Below are positions 15,568-27,132 of a stretch of 64,000 bases of DNA, piece after piece (position 1 is the stretch's first letter; the number at the start of each line of letters is the position of its first letter). The notes under the pieces were generated by a model. It was not told the DNA's origin. It did not search any database and saw only the letters and a program-made list of their open reading frames with translations. Position numbers and translations under genes: made by a program. Location of the stretch: NCBI GenBank assembly GCA_029880325.1, contig JAOUOP010000039.1, forward strand, positions 1-64,000, read 5' to 3'. The stretch comes from Myxococcales bacterium. Lineage in GTDB: Bacteria > Myxococcota_A > Polyangia > Polyangiales > JAFGIB01.

Positions 15568-17754
15568 TCAGCCCAGGTCCACCAGAAGCCCCGTGCGCAG
15601 CGACTGGCCGATCGCGAAGGTCGCGCGCGTGGTGCGCAGCAGGCTCTCGGCTGCGATGGGCCAGGCGCCGCCGTAGCGCACGGTGTCGAGGAAGGCCTGA
15701 AGCTCCGCGCCAAAGCCCTTGTCCTGGCTGCCCTTGACCTCGGCCTGCGAGCTTCCGTGAAAGCTGGTGCGCCGGAAGTCGTCGCAGATCGCCGTAATGC
15801 CATCCGCGTGGGCTTCGATGCGCTCCTTGGCCACGTCGCGGGCTCCGTGGGCCAGGTATTGGATGCTCGACAGCGATCCGTCGGCATGACTGAGGGTGAT
15901 GACCACCGAGTCGGCCGCCGTCACGCGCGTGCTCGCGCTGTGGACGCTGGCCGCAAAGACCCGCACCACGGCCGAGCCCGTAAGCGCCTCGCAGGTGTCG
16001 ACGAAGTGGCAGACCTCACCCACGATGCGGCCGCCGCCCACCGCCGGATCCTGGATCCAGTGGCTCGCTTCGATCACGCCGGCGTTGATGCGATAGGTGA
16101 TGGCCAGGGGCGTGGTGCGCCCCTTGAAGGCCTCGACCATGGCCCGCACGTGGGGAGAAAACCGTCGGTTGAAGCCCACCATCAGGCAGCCTTTCGGCCC
16201 GGCGTCCGACACGTCCGATAGCGCCGCCTCGATCTCGGCGAGCTGCTCCGGGTCGATGCACAGCGGCTTTTCGACGAAGACGTGTTTGCCGGCCGCAAGC
16301 GCCGCCAGCGCCAGCGGTCCGTGGCTGTCGTGGCGCGTGGCCACGAAGACCGCATCGACGTTGACGTCACCAAAAATCTCGGCCGGGTCGGTGGTGGCGT
16401 AGCCAAAGCCGTGGTTTGTGGCCACGTGGCTGGCGCTCATGCCGGTGGCCGTGCAGACACCGCGAAATTGGCAGCGCCCGAGCTTCTCCAGGGTCGGCAC
16501 GATCACCGAGCGCGCGAAGTTGCCGGCGCCGATCAGGCCCAGCCCCAGGTCGCTGCCCGCCCGCGCGGCACCGAGTTCGACCCGGCGCTTGGGCGGCGCG
16601 CTTTGGACCGCGTCTTCGGCGGCGCCCGGGTACTGCAGCACGATGCCCAGGTAGCTGCGGCCGTCGGAAGCCCCGCGCTCGAAGAGTTCGTAGGCCTCGA
16701 GGGCGCGGTCGATGGTGAAGCGGTGGCTGACGAAGGCCGCCGGCGTGACGCGCCCGTCGCCCAGCAGCTCGACGAAGGCCTGCATGTTGCGCCCCTCGGT
16801 CCAGCGCACGTGGCCGAAGGGATAGTCGTGCCCGCCCTCTTCGTAACTGGGGTCGTAGCGGCCCGGCCCGTAGGACATGCTCAGGCGCAGATCGAGTTCC
16901 TTCTTGTAGAAGGGGTCGCGCGGCAGCTCCATGCCGACCAGACCCACCACGACCACGCGACCGCGCACGCGCGCCACTTCGGCGGCGGTCTCGATGGGCT
17001 GGTTGGAAGGCGTGGCGGCGGTGATCACGACCGCGTCGGCGCCCTGACCACCGGCGACCGCGGTAAACGCCTCGGCCGCCGACAGCAGCTCCCCTGGAAC
17101 CACCGCCTGCGCCCCGAGCTGGCGCGCCTGGCGACAGCGCTCGGGGTCGAGATCGCTGCCCAGCACCTCACAGCCACAGGCGCGCAGCAGCTGCACAGTC
17201 AGTAGCCCGAGCAAGCCCAGGCCGATCACGACCACCCGCTCACCGATGCGCACGTCCGCCTGGCGCACGCCCTGCAGGGCGATAGCGCCCAGGGTGGTGA
17301 AGCAGCCGTCCTCGAAGCTGACCGCGTCGGGCAAGGGCACGCACAGGTTTCGCGGCACGAAGTTGTACTCGGCGTGGGTGGCGTAGCCGGCGCCCGCGCA
17401 GGCCACCCGTTGACCCACGCGTAAGTCGGTCACGCCCTGCCCCACCTCGACCACCGTGCCCGCCGACGAGTAGCCCAGGGAGATCGGCGTATCCAGCTTG
17501 CTCTTGACCTTGGCCAGCGTCGAGGCCACGCCCTCGGTCTTGAGCTTGCCGAGCACCTGCTTGACCAGGTCTGGGCGCGCCCGCGCCTTGCCCAGCAGCG
17601 ACTTCTTCGCCAGCTCCACAACCATGCGCTCGGTGCCCGCCGACACCAGGCTGGCCGCCGTCTGCACCACGACGCCGCCGGCCGCAAGTGCGGGCGCCGG
17701 CACCTCGGCCAGCCACAGCTCGCCGGAACGATAGGATTGGATGATCTGCTTCAT
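15568..17754 (-). CDS. Bidomain oxidoreductase: medium-chain dehydrogenase + Gfo/Idh/MocA
   Basis: This 728-residue fusion joins two NAD(P)-dependent modules. Residues 1-350 are a zinc-type alcohol dehydrogenase-like domain (LVSAGTERMVVELAKKSLLGKA, GYSSAGTVVEVGQGV, RVVVIGLGLLGLLTVQLLRACG as nucleotide fold). Residues from about 370 form a Gfo/Idh/MocA domain (GLIGAGNFARSVIVPTLEKLG, VFVATRHDSHGPLALAAL, KHVFVEKPLC with the catalytic EKP motif, and ASHWIQDPAVGGGRIVGEVCHF). This fusion is typical of exopolysaccharide and capsule loci and usually sits beside heparinase-like genes, as here. It probably oxidises or epimerises a nucleotide sugar or a uronic acid residue; the substrate is unknown. The start is the ATG at 17754. 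The downstream heparinase start is one base after its stop. It is divergent from the ligase-TPR gene. Confidence 0.88.
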   Translation of the reverse strand: MKQIIQSYRSGELWLAEVPAPALAAGGVVVQTAASLVSAGTERMVVELAKKSLLGKARARPDLVKQVLGKLKTEGVASTLAKVKSKLDTPISLGYSSAGTVVEVGQGVTDLRVGQRVACAGAGYATHAEYNFVPRNLCVPLPDAVSFEDGCFTTLGAIALQGVRQADVRIGERVVVIGLGLLGLLTVQLLRACGCEVLGSDLDPERCRQARQLGAQAVVPGELLSAAEAFTAVAGGQGADAVVITAATPSNQPIETAAEVARVRGRVVVVGLVGMELPRDPFYKKELDLRLSMSYGPGRYDPSYEEGGHDYPFGHVRWTEGRNMQAFVELLGDGRVTPAAFVSHRFTIDRALEAYELFERGASDGRSYLGIVLQYPGAAEDAVQSAPPKRRVELGAARAGSDLGLGLIGAGNFARSVIVPTLEKLGRCQFRGVCTATGMSASHVATNHGFGYATTDPAEIFGDVNVDAVFVATRHDSHGPLALAALAAGKHVFVEKPLCIDPEQLAEIEAALSDVSDAGPKGCLMVGFNRRFSPHVRAMVEAFKGRTTPLAITYRINAGVIEASHWIQDPAVGGGRIVGEVCHFVDTCEALTGSAVVRVFAASVHSASTRVTAADSVVITLSHADGSLSSIQYLAHGARDVAKERIEAHADGITAICDDFRRTSFHGSSQAEVKGSQDKGFGAELQAFLDTVRYGGAWPIAAESLLRTTRATFAIGQSLRTGLLVDLG

Positions 17755-17944
17755 GTGGCTTCCACGCCCGCTGCCGGTCGCGGCGGCGCGACCATAGCGT
17801 GATTTGCCACTTCTGCAGCAAGTCCCCGATGCCGAGAGCGGAGGTGTGGTGAATCGCCCGACTGGAGGCCCCAGCCGCCACCGGTATACTGCATGGGCCA
17901 GGTGCCGGCGCGCCCTCCGAACGGGAACGCCGCAGCCCCAACGG

Positions 17945-20530
17945 ATGATCGGCAACGGTTCCAGCGCGCGCCCCCTCGAAGGCCGGCACATCCGGGCTCA
18001 CGCACGGCGACTTGCGAGCCGTGCGGCGCCGGGTGAAGAGGCCCGCCAGCGGCTCGCGCTCGCTGCCTTCGGACTGCTGGTCATCGGCGCCCCACAGCTA
18101 CTCGGCGGCGTGCGCCCCGGCACCGTGCTCGCGATCCTGGCACTGGCCCTCGCCTCCCTCGGCACCGCGCTATGGGCGAGCTGGGAGCGGGCAGGGCGCC
18201 CGCTTTCGGCGCTGGCGGTGGTGATGCTGGCGGCGCTGGGCCTGACGATGCTGCAGGCCGTGCCCCTGCCCTGCGCGCTGGCGCGACTGCTTTCGCCCGG
18301 CGCCGTCGAGCACCTGGAGCGCTCGCTTTCGCTGCTCGGAGCGGGGGCTCCAGGGCTGTGCACGCTGTCCAACGATCCCGGCGCCACCCGCCTCGAGGTG
18401 CTCAAGGGCGCGGCCCTGATGGCCGCATTTCTGAGCGCTTCGCTGCTGAGCTCCCTGCGCCTGCGCCGGCCGCTGCTGTGGCTGGTGGGCATCTCCGTGC
18501 TGCTGATGGCCCTGGTCGCCCTGGCCCACGCCGCCACCGGCCTCGACCGCGTTTTCGGCCTCTACCGCCCGATCTTCGCCAAGCGCCGGGTTCTGCTGGC
18601 GCCGATCATGAACATGAACGCCCTGGGCGGCTTTCTCGCCATGGGCGTGCCGCTGTTGCTGGGGCTCGCCCTGAGCCTGCACGGCGAGCACCGCAAGCGC
18701 CGCCCGCCCCTGCTCATCGCCACCGCCGTGCTGGCGGCGACCTCGCTGCTGAGCCTATCGCGCGGCGCCGCCGGCGCGCTGATGGCCGGCGTGCTGCTAT
18801 TCGGTGGCGCCCTGTGGTTGCGCCGAAAAAGCCAGCGCGACACGCCCGATGGCGAGGCATCGAGGGAAGGCGGCCCACCCACCGGCGCCCTGATCGGCGC
18901 GGCCAGCGTGGCGGCGGGCGTGGGCCTGGGCACCTACGCCGCCTCGGCGGTGGTCTTCCGGGAGCTGGGCTCGACCGACCTGGGCAAGCTGGAGCTGGTG
19001 GCCGAGATCCTGCGGCGCTCCCTCGACAGCCCGTTGCTCGGCGTCGGTCGCGGCGCCTTCGGCGCCAGCTTCAGCGGCCACTTCGAGGGCCCGGCGCGCT
19101 TCGTTCACCCCGAGAACTTCGTGGCCCAGTGGGCGACCGAGTGGGGCTGGCCGATGGCACTGGCCCTGACCGCCGCGCTGGCACGGGCGCTATGGCTGGC
19201 CCTGCGCGCGCGGGGCTCCGAGGCCACCGTAGGCGCGACCGTCGCCCTGCTGGCCCTGGGTGCCCAGAACCTGCTGGATCTGGGTCTGGAACTGTTGGGC
19301 GTGGCGGTCGTGGCCGCGGCGCTGCTGGGCGCGGTCACCACCACGCCCGGCGCCAGCCGAAGACGTCGGGCAGACCAGCGGCGCCCACCCTCGACGCGCC
19401 GCGCCGCCCTGGTATTGCTACCGGTGTCTGCCGTGCTCGGTCTACTGCTCGGCCCCGGCAGGCTCGACAGCTCCGCGCGTGACCAGGCGCGGGCGCTGCG
19501 ATCGAGCCTCGAAGCGGGCAACCGGGCGGCCTTTCGGGACCAGCTGGGCGCCGCCCTCGAACTGCACCCGGCAGACCCTGAGCTACCGATGCTGGCCGCC
19601 GCCGAGGCCCTGAAGCGCCGCGATCGGGGGGCCGGTCGTTGGATCAACCGGGCCATGGCCGTAGCGCCTTCCTGGCCCAGCCCGCACCTGCAGGCGGCCG
19701 AGTGGCTGTGGCAACTGGGGCGGCGCGACCAGGCCCTGTTGGAGCTGCGCGAGGCGGCCAGGCTTTCGACCGCCAGCGCCCGGGCCCATGTCTGCCGTCT
19801 GGCCCGCGCCGACCCCGGCGTAGTCTTTCGGGTGGCGCCGCGCCAGCGGGAACCACGGCAGGCGCTGCTACGCGCCGTCGCCCCCTGTCTGCATGGCGCA
19901 ACCGATGCCGACGCCCTGGCCGCGGCCGACCGCCGTCTGTTGCAGGAGCTACCCGACCTGGTCGCTCCTCGCCTGCGCCAGGCCAAACGCCTCGAGCACG
20001 ACGGGCAGGCCCGGGCAGCACGCGACCTCTTCGAACGGGTCGCCACCGAACATCCGGGGGACCTCGGCGCCCAGATCGCATTGGCCGAGCACCTGCTGAG
20101 CAATCGGGCAGCCCGGGAGGCACTCGTGACATGCGAGCGCGCCATCGAACGCGTCGCGCAGCCGCAGCGCTTGGTCGAGCTGCAGGCCCGCGCCCACGCC
20201 CAGCTGGGCGACGCCGAGGGCATGCGACGCAGCGCGGAGCGTTTGCGGGGCATGGCCGCGGGGGACGCCACGGCGTTGGCGCGGGCCTTCGCCTTCTGGG
20301 GCCGCCTCGAGCAGACCCAGGGCAATACCGGACGCGCCCTGCACGCCTTCGAGGAAGCGAACCGTATCAAGGAGGATGCGGGCACACTGAGTTCCGTCGC
20401 GGCCCTGGCGGAAGCCCTGGGCGACTCGAGGCGGGCGGCGCGGGCCTACCGCCGCCTGTGCGAGCTGGCCCCGCGGGCCGCGGCTTGCACGAAGTGGCAG
20501 CAGGCCAGGGGGCGTCCTACGCTTCGGTAA
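17945..20530 (+). CDS. O-antigen ligase/polymerase-like membrane protein with C-terminal TPR domain
   Basis: This 861-residue protein has two parts. About residues 40-480 form a polytopic membrane domain with some ten helices and the O-antigen ligase/Wzy_C hallmark loop (LGVGRGAFGASFSGHFEG...VHPENFVAQWATEWGWPMAL, about residues 360-405: a GxG segment, then HPENF and a late E-x-G-W). Residues 500-855 are helical repeats of TPR type (ADPELPMLAAAEALKRRD, RAARDLFERVATEHPGDL, SRRAARAYRRLCELAP). Such fusions occur in Myxococcota and Planctomycetes exopolysaccharide loci and may act as polymerase or ligase with a periplasmic scaffold. I chose the ATG at 17945; the frame is open to 17804. A TATACT at 17885-17890 could be a -10. 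It is followed by the tyrosine autokinase gene on the same strand. Confidence 0.85.
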   Translation: MIGNGSSARPLEGRHIRAHARRLASRAAPGEEARQRLALAAFGLLVIGAPQLLGGVRPGTVLAILALALASLGTALWASWERAGRPLSALAVVMLAALGLTMLQAVPLPCALARLLSPGAVEHLERSLSLLGAGAPGLCTLSNDPGATRLEVLKGAALMAAFLSASLLSSLRLRRPLLWLVGISVLLMALVALAHAATGLDRVFGLYRPIFAKRRVLLAPIMNMNALGGFLAMGVPLLLGLALSLHGEHRKRRPPLLIATAVLAATSLLSLSRGAAGALMAGVLLFGGALWLRRKSQRDTPDGEASREGGPPTGALIGAASVAAGVGLGTYAASAVVFRELGSTDLGKLELVAEILRRSLDSPLLGVGRGAFGASFSGHFEGPARFVHPENFVAQWATEWGWPMALALTAALARALWLALRARGSEATVGATVALLALGAQNLLDLGLELLGVAVVAAALLGAVTTTPGASRRRRADQRRPPSTRRAALVLLPVSAVLGLLLGPGRLDSSARDQARALRSSLEAGNRAAFRDQLGAALELHPADPELPMLAAAEALKRRDRGAGRWINRAMAVAPSWPSPHLQAAEWLWQLGRRDQALLELREAARLSTASARAHVCRLARADPGVVFRVAPRQREPRQALLRAVAPCLHGATDADALAAADRRLLQELPDLVAPRLRQAKRLEHDGQARAARDLFERVATEHPGDLGAQIALAEHLLSNRAAREALVTCERAIERVAQPQRLVELQARAHAQLGDAEGMRRSAERLRGMAAGDATALARAFAFWGRLEQTQGNTGRALHAFEEANRIKEDAGTLSSVAALAEALGDSRRAARAYRRLCELAPRAAACTKWQQARGRPTLR

Positions 20531-20658
20531 AGTTTCGCCGGCGCCTGGGCGGCGCTTCCGGTGCGACCTTCCCCCACCCGAGGATGGGAGCAAACGCGCT
20601 CTCGGGGTAAGCTTCAGGCGCCTCCCTGGTCCCGGCCCGCGCGATTTCCAATCCTGCC

Positions 20659-22899
20659 ATGCCCACCCTGGTTCAGCCCACGCCGCAGCCCCCGAGTTCC
20701 GGCTCGAGTGATTTCGATCTGCGGCAGCTCATCGATCCCCTCTTCAAATACAAGTGGCTGATCGTCTCGGTGGCTTTCGCGGCGCTGGCCCTGACCTACT
20801 TCTGGACCCTGCAGCGGCCCAGGATCTACGAAGCCGACAGCACCCTGGAACACGACCCCAACCCGGCGCGCCCGCTCGGTCGTGACATCGAGGACGTTTC
20901 CTCGCAGCCCTTCTACTTCTGGGCCAACCACGAGTACTACGAGACCCAGAGCAAGATCATCGCCAGCCGCGTGATCGCCGAGCGCGTGGCCCGCAAGCTC
21001 GCCCTGCACCAAAACCCCGACTTCATGGGCGTGCCCGAAGACGAGCGCCAGGGCTGGAAGGGCGCCGAGGTGGTCGCGGCGGCGGCGCGCGTCCAGGGGC
21101 TGCTGACGGTGCGGCGCGACAAGGACACGCGCATCGTGCACGTGATGGTCAAGGATCAGGACCCGGAGCGCGCAGCCCTGGTCGCCAACGCCATCACCAG
21201 CGTCTACATCGACAAGACCATGGAGGACCGGCTGGGCTCGACCACCACGGCCCTCGAGTGGCTGGCCGAGCAGCTCGACTCCCTGAAGAACCAGCTCGAG
21301 CGCTCCGAGCTCCAGCTCCACGAGTTCACCGAGGAGCACGAGGAGCTCAACGTCCCCATCGACGAGCAGAAGAAGATCGTCGCCGCCGACATCCACCGCT
21401 TCAGCGGCACCCTGGCAGACGCCCGCACCCGCCGCATCGAGCTGGAGGCCAAACTCGACGCTCTGCAGACCGCCAACCGCGAAAACCCGCTCGAGGTGCA
21501 CGCCACGGCGCTTTCCCAGAACGAGACCATCTCCAAGCTGCGCAGCGCCTACATCGAGGCCGAGGCCCTGCGCAGCGAGCTGAGCACCCAGTACGGCGCC
21601 GAGCACCCGAAGATGACCGCGGTGACGGCGCGCATGGCCAAGCTGCACGAGCAGATCCGCGCCGAAGTCGACGGCCTGATCGACGCGGCCGAGTCCGACC
21701 TCGAGGCCGCCCGCGACGTGGAAGAGCGGATCCGCGGCGCGCTCGACGAAGCCAACGAGGCGGGCCTGCACCTCAACCTGCGCGAGATCGCCTACCGGCG
21801 GCTGGAGCGCGAGCGCGACAACACGGCCAAGCTCTACGGCACGATCCTGCAGCGCACCGCCGAGACCGACCTCACGCGTGCCCTGGAAGTGGCCTACGTG
21901 CGCGTGGTCGACAAGGCGACCGCGCCCGGCGCGCCCATCTCGCCGCGCATGTCGATCAACCTGGCGGTGGGCGGCGTGCTGGGGCTGCTGCTGGGCGTGG
22001 GACTGGCGCTGCTGCTCGGTCGCCTCGACCGCGTGATCCGCACCGTCGAGGCCGCCGAGGCCCTGGGCATTACGGTCCTGGGCGTGCTGCCATCCATCGA
22101 GGAAAGCTCCACCGGCCGCGGCCCGGGCTACCGGCGCGGCAAGCGCAACAAGCCCGAGCCCGCGGTCGCCAACCGCGATATGGTTGTGCACACTCACCCC
22201 CAGTCTTCGGTCGCCGAGTGCTGCCGCACGATCCGCACGAACCTGGCGTTCATGTCGGCCGAGACGCGTCAAAAGGTGGTGCTCGTCACCAGCCCCAGCC
22301 CGCGCGAAGGCAAGACCACGGTGGCCACAAGCCTGGCCATCTCCATGGCCCAGAGCGGCAAGCGCGTGCTGATCGTCGACACCGATCTGCGCAAGCCCCG
22401 CGTGCACCGCGCCCTGGAACGCAACGGCCAGGTGGGTGTGACCAACCTGCTGGTGGGTGACCAGGAGTTGAGTACCGCGGTACAGGAGACCGACGTGCCG
22501 GGGCTCTCCATGCTCGCGGCGGGCCCGATCCCGCCCAATCCCTCGGAGCTGCTGCACACCCACGCCTTCGAGCGCCTGGTGGCGACCCTGCGCGAACGCT
22601 ACGACCAGGTGATCTTCGACAGCCCGCCGCTGACCGTGGTCACCGACGCGGCCGTGGTCGCCCCGCAGATCGACGGGGCCATCCTGGTGATCCACAGCCA
22701 GCGCACGACCCGCGACGCCGCGCAGTCGGCCCTGCGAATGCTGCGCGACGTGGGCGCCAACATCACCGGCGCCGTGATGAACGACGTGGACCTGGCCTCG
22801 CGCAAGTACGGCTACGGCGGCTATTACTACTACGGCAAGGGCGGTTATTACGCCGCCGAAGAGTCCGACGAGCAGTCGAGCGCACCGGCTGCGGAGTAA
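20659..22899 (+). CDS. Polysaccharide co-polymerase/tyrosine autokinase (Wzc/BY-kinase)
   Basis: This 746-residue inner-membrane protein has the full Wzc layout: an N-terminal Wzz domain with TM1 at about 31-50, a long periplasmic coiled-coil section (residues 180-400), TM2 at about 435-455 and a cytoplasmic BY-kinase domain. The kinase shows Walker A (SPSPREGKTTVATSLA, about 545-555), Walker A' (VLIVDTDLRKPR, about 570) and Walker B (DQVIFDSPPL, about 650). The C-terminus is a tyrosine cluster with eight Tyr in 16 residues, the autophosphorylation tail. Cycling between phosphorylated and unphosphorylated oligomers controls polymer length and export. No OPX exporter lies next to it; a short Wza-like protein occurs at 42.8 kb. 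Convergent with the ABC transporter gene. Confidence 0.93.
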   Translation: MPTLVQPTPQPPSSGSSDFDLRQLIDPLFKYKWLIVSVAFAALALTYFWTLQRPRIYEADSTLEHDPNPARPLGRDIEDVSSQPFYFWANHEYYETQSKIIASRVIAERVARKLALHQNPDFMGVPEDERQGWKGAEVVAAAARVQGLLTVRRDKDTRIVHVMVKDQDPERAALVANAITSVYIDKTMEDRLGSTTTALEWLAEQLDSLKNQLERSELQLHEFTEEHEELNVPIDEQKKIVAADIHRFSGTLADARTRRIELEAKLDALQTANRENPLEVHATALSQNETISKLRSAYIEAEALRSELSTQYGAEHPKMTAVTARMAKLHEQIRAEVDGLIDAAESDLEAARDVEERIRGALDEANEAGLHLNLREIAYRRLERERDNTAKLYGTILQRTAETDLTRALEVAYVRVVDKATAPGAPISPRMSINLAVGGVLGLLLGVGLALLLGRLDRVIRTVEAAEALGITVLGVLPSIEESSTGRGPGYRRGKRNKPEPAVANRDMVVHTHPQSSVAECCRTIRTNLAFMSAETRQKVVLVTSPSPREGKTTVATSLAISMAQSGKRVLIVDTDLRKPRVHRALERNGQVGVTNLLVGDQELSTAVQETDVPGLSMLAAGPIPPNPSELLHTHAFERLVATLRERYDQVIFDSPPLTVVTDAAVVAPQIDGAILVIHSQRTTRDAAQSALRMLRDVGANITGAVMNDVDLASRKYGYGGYYYYGKGGYYAAEESDEQSSAPAAE

Positions 22900-23055
22900 T
22901 GCGCGCTCGACACGGAGCACTCCTCGGCCCTGCGCACCGCCCTCGAGGGCCGCGCGCATCCGCCGCTGCGCAGGCGCCGAGCAGGCGTACCTCGCCATCG
23001 GGGAGCTCCTGGCGGTCGCTGAGGACCCGAAGAGGCGTAGCCACCACGCCTGAGA

Positions 23056-23077
23056 CTGTATCAGTTATATAATACAG
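23056..23077. repeat. Short AT-rich inverted repeat between convergent genes
   Basis: CTGTAT at 23056-23061 faces ATACAG at 23072-23077 with an AT-rich ten-base loop. It is an island of AT in very GC-rich DNA between the convergent kinase and ABC transporter genes, where a bidirectional terminator would be expected. The arms are short and no T-run follows. Confidence 0.4.
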
Positions 23078-23122
23078 CCTCGCAAACAGCTGGCAACGGC
23101 GGCGCGCGAAACCAGCCGGCGT

Positions 23123-24901
23123 TCACACCGCGCGGCGCGCGAATCCCAACACCGGCACCTCCTCGACCTTCCCCGCCTCCATGCGCAGCCGTCGCCCGCA
23201 GGCCGAGAGCGTGCTCTCTCGGTGCGCGATCAGCAGCAGCGTGGTGCTCGGTGGCAGGGCCAGGATGGCGTCCACGATGGCGCGCTCGGTGTCGTCGTCC
23301 AGGGCCGAGGTGGCCTCGTCCAGCACGATCAACTGACGGTCATGATAGAGCGCACGGGCCAGGGCGACGCGCTGGCGCTGGCCGCCCGACAGGCCGACGC
23401 CCGCCTCGCCGAGCAAGGTCTCCACGCCGGCCGGCAAGGCGTCGATCACCTCGCCGAGCTGCGCGGCGCACAGCGCCCACCTCAGGCGCTCGGGGTCGAG
23501 TTCGCTCTCGGGCAAGCCGAAGGCGACGTTCCTGGCGATGCTGTCGTCGAGCAGTAGGGCGTCCTGGGGGATATAGGCCACGCGCGACCAGTAGCCCGGG
23601 AGGTCGTCGACGATGGGCTGGCCGTCGAGCTCGACCCGGCCTTGCTGGGGCTCGAGAAAGCCGAGCAGCACGTCCGCCAGGGTGCTCTTGCCCGCGCCCG
23701 ATGCCCCATCGAGGCCCACCGACTCCCCCGCCTCGAGGGTGAGGTCGAGTTCGCGCAGGGCCGGACGGGGGGCGTCCGGGTAGGCGTAGGTCACGCCGGC
23801 CAGGCGCAGCCGCGAAAAGCGCTCCGGTGGTGACGGCGCCTTCGGCTCGGGCTCGGCGGGCGACAGCCGCGAGCCGAGCTGCCGCAGGTCGCAAGCCAGT
23901 AGCTCGAGCGCGAAGCGCGTGGTGCGCATGGAGTTGACGCTCCCGAGCACGCCGTTGGCCGCCGGCAGCATGCGCAGCGCTGCCACCGCGAAGGTGCCGA
24001 GGGTCGGAATGGCGATGCCGGGCGCCGCGTCGCCGGGCCCGGCGCCCCCCGCGACGGCCGCGACCAGCACCATGGCGGCCACCAGCACCACTTGCAGCAC
24101 GTGGCGCGGCAGCGTCCCCAGGGCCTGGCGTCGCGCCGATGCTTCGGCCAGCAGCCGGGCGTCGGCGCCGACGGCTCCGCGGAAATGGGCCGTGGTCCCG
24201 AGCACGTGCGCTTCGCGATAGGCGCCGAGCCCGCGCCTTAGCCCGGCCAGGATGCGGCCGTGGGCCGCCACCGACTCTCGCGCCGCTCCCTCGAGCGGCC
24301 GCCGGATTACGTGGTGCAGGATCGCGAAGGTGCCACCGAAGAGCGCGCCGAGCAGCAACAGTGAGCGCACGTCTGTCCACGCCAGCAAGAGCACGAGCGC
24401 CCCGCAGACCATCGCCTCGGTGCCCAGGCGCAGCGAGGCGACCAGCGTACCGGAGCCGTAGAGCTGCGTGTACGAGAGCACGCGGTTGACCAGCTCGGAG
24501 CTGCGCTGCTGTAGGTGAAACTCCCAGCCCTGGGCCTGATAGGCCTCGAGCAGGCGCCCCATGAGTTCGGCGCGCTGGTGCTCGCCAAAGCGCGCGACAC
24601 GCAGCGTCAACCGGTAGGCGACCACCGCCTCGAGCGCGAAGACCACAACCAGCGCCGCGCCAAGCGCGCCGAAGCTCGGCGCCAGGCCGCCAGGGAGCTG
24701 TCGGGCCAGCTCGCCCCCCATCAGCGCAGCCACGATCGGTGCCACCAGCCCGACCCCGACCAGGTCGAGGCCCGACTGCAGCAGCATCAGCGCCAGGATG
24801 GCCGGCAGCCGCCGCGCCCGCGGACCGAGCACGAAGAGGTAGTCGCGGGCATACTGTCGTAGCCCAATGGGGCGAGTCGTCGTCTCGGGGCCGCGCGCCA
24901 C
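23123..24901 (-). CDS. ABC transporter, fused permease and ATPase (exporter type)
   Basis: This 592-residue half-transporter has an N-terminal six-helix permease domain (about 20-330) and a C-terminal nucleotide-binding domain (about 360-585). The ATPase motifs are complete: Walker A GASGAGKSTLADVLLG, Q-loop VAYIPQDALLLD, signature LSGGQRQRVALARAL, Walker B RQLIVLDEATSALD and H-loop LLLIAHRESTL. The organisation resembles MsbA/PglK-type lipid-linked glycan flippases, and its place in a polysaccharide locus suggests flipping of lipid-linked oligosaccharide across the inner membrane. No Wzx-type flippase is seen nearby, so it may take that role. The start at 24901 is a GTG. It is divergent from fcl across 71 bp. 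Confidence 0.9.
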   Translation of the reverse strand: MARGPETTTRPIGLRQYARDYLFVLGPRARRLPAILALMLLQSGLDLVGVGLVAPIVAALMGGELARQLPGGLAPSFGALGAALVVVFALEAVVAYRLTLRVARFGEHQRAELMGRLLEAYQAQGWEFHLQQRSSELVNRVLSYTQLYGSGTLVASLRLGTEAMVCGALVLLLAWTDVRSLLLLGALFGGTFAILHHVIRRPLEGAARESVAAHGRILAGLRRGLGAYREAHVLGTTAHFRGAVGADARLLAEASARRQALGTLPRHVLQVVLVAAMVLVAAVAGGAGPGDAAPGIAIPTLGTFAVAALRMLPAANGVLGSVNSMRTTRFALELLACDLRQLGSRLSPAEPEPKAPSPPERFSRLRLAGVTYAYPDAPRPALRELDLTLEAGESVGLDGASGAGKSTLADVLLGFLEPQQGRVELDGQPIVDDLPGYWSRVAYIPQDALLLDDSIARNVAFGLPESELDPERLRWALCAAQLGEVIDALPAGVETLLGEAGVGLSGGQRQRVALARALYHDRQLIVLDEATSALDDDTERAIVDAILALPPSTTLLLIAHRESTLSACGRRLRMEAGKVEEVPVLGFARRAV

Positions 24902-24972
24902 CCGGCCACGATAGCCCGACTCGCCGCGCTGGGCGAATGCCGGGAGCTTGGCTATAGTCCCGCCCCAAGTTC

Positions 24973-25917
<945 letters not shown>

Positions 25918-25933
25918 AAGCGAGCCCAAGACG

Positions 25934-26953
<1,020 letters not shown>

Positions 26954-27073
26954 CACCGCGCAGTGGGTGCGCCCGCGAACGCACGGGCCATCAACATCGT
27001 CTGTCAATGACTTGCGGCTGGTTGTCGCCAGCCTATCATGGACAGGCCCGCTTTCCGCCAAAGCCATGAATCA

Positions 27074-27097
27074 CCACCCCCGATGTCTGAGGGGTGG
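27074..27097. repeat. Inverted repeat upstream of WecA-like gene (7-bp arms)
   Basis: CCACCCC at 27074-27080 pairs perfectly with GGGGTGG at 27091-27097 around a ten-base loop. It lies 36 bp before the chosen ATG of the WecA-like gene and overlaps an alternative GTG start (27094). A hairpin here would sequester that start and could act as operator, attenuator or translation control; it could also end the gmd transcript. Confidence 0.5.
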
Positions 27098-27132
27098 AGT
27101 TGCTTGCCGTTCGCCCGGCCGGGAATTTCCAC

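Noticed and set aside
20614..22998. Long minus-strand frame (about 790 codons) across the tyrosine autokinase gene
   Set aside because: Antisense shadow of a high-GC coding frame; the sense frame has complete Wzz and BY-kinase motifs.
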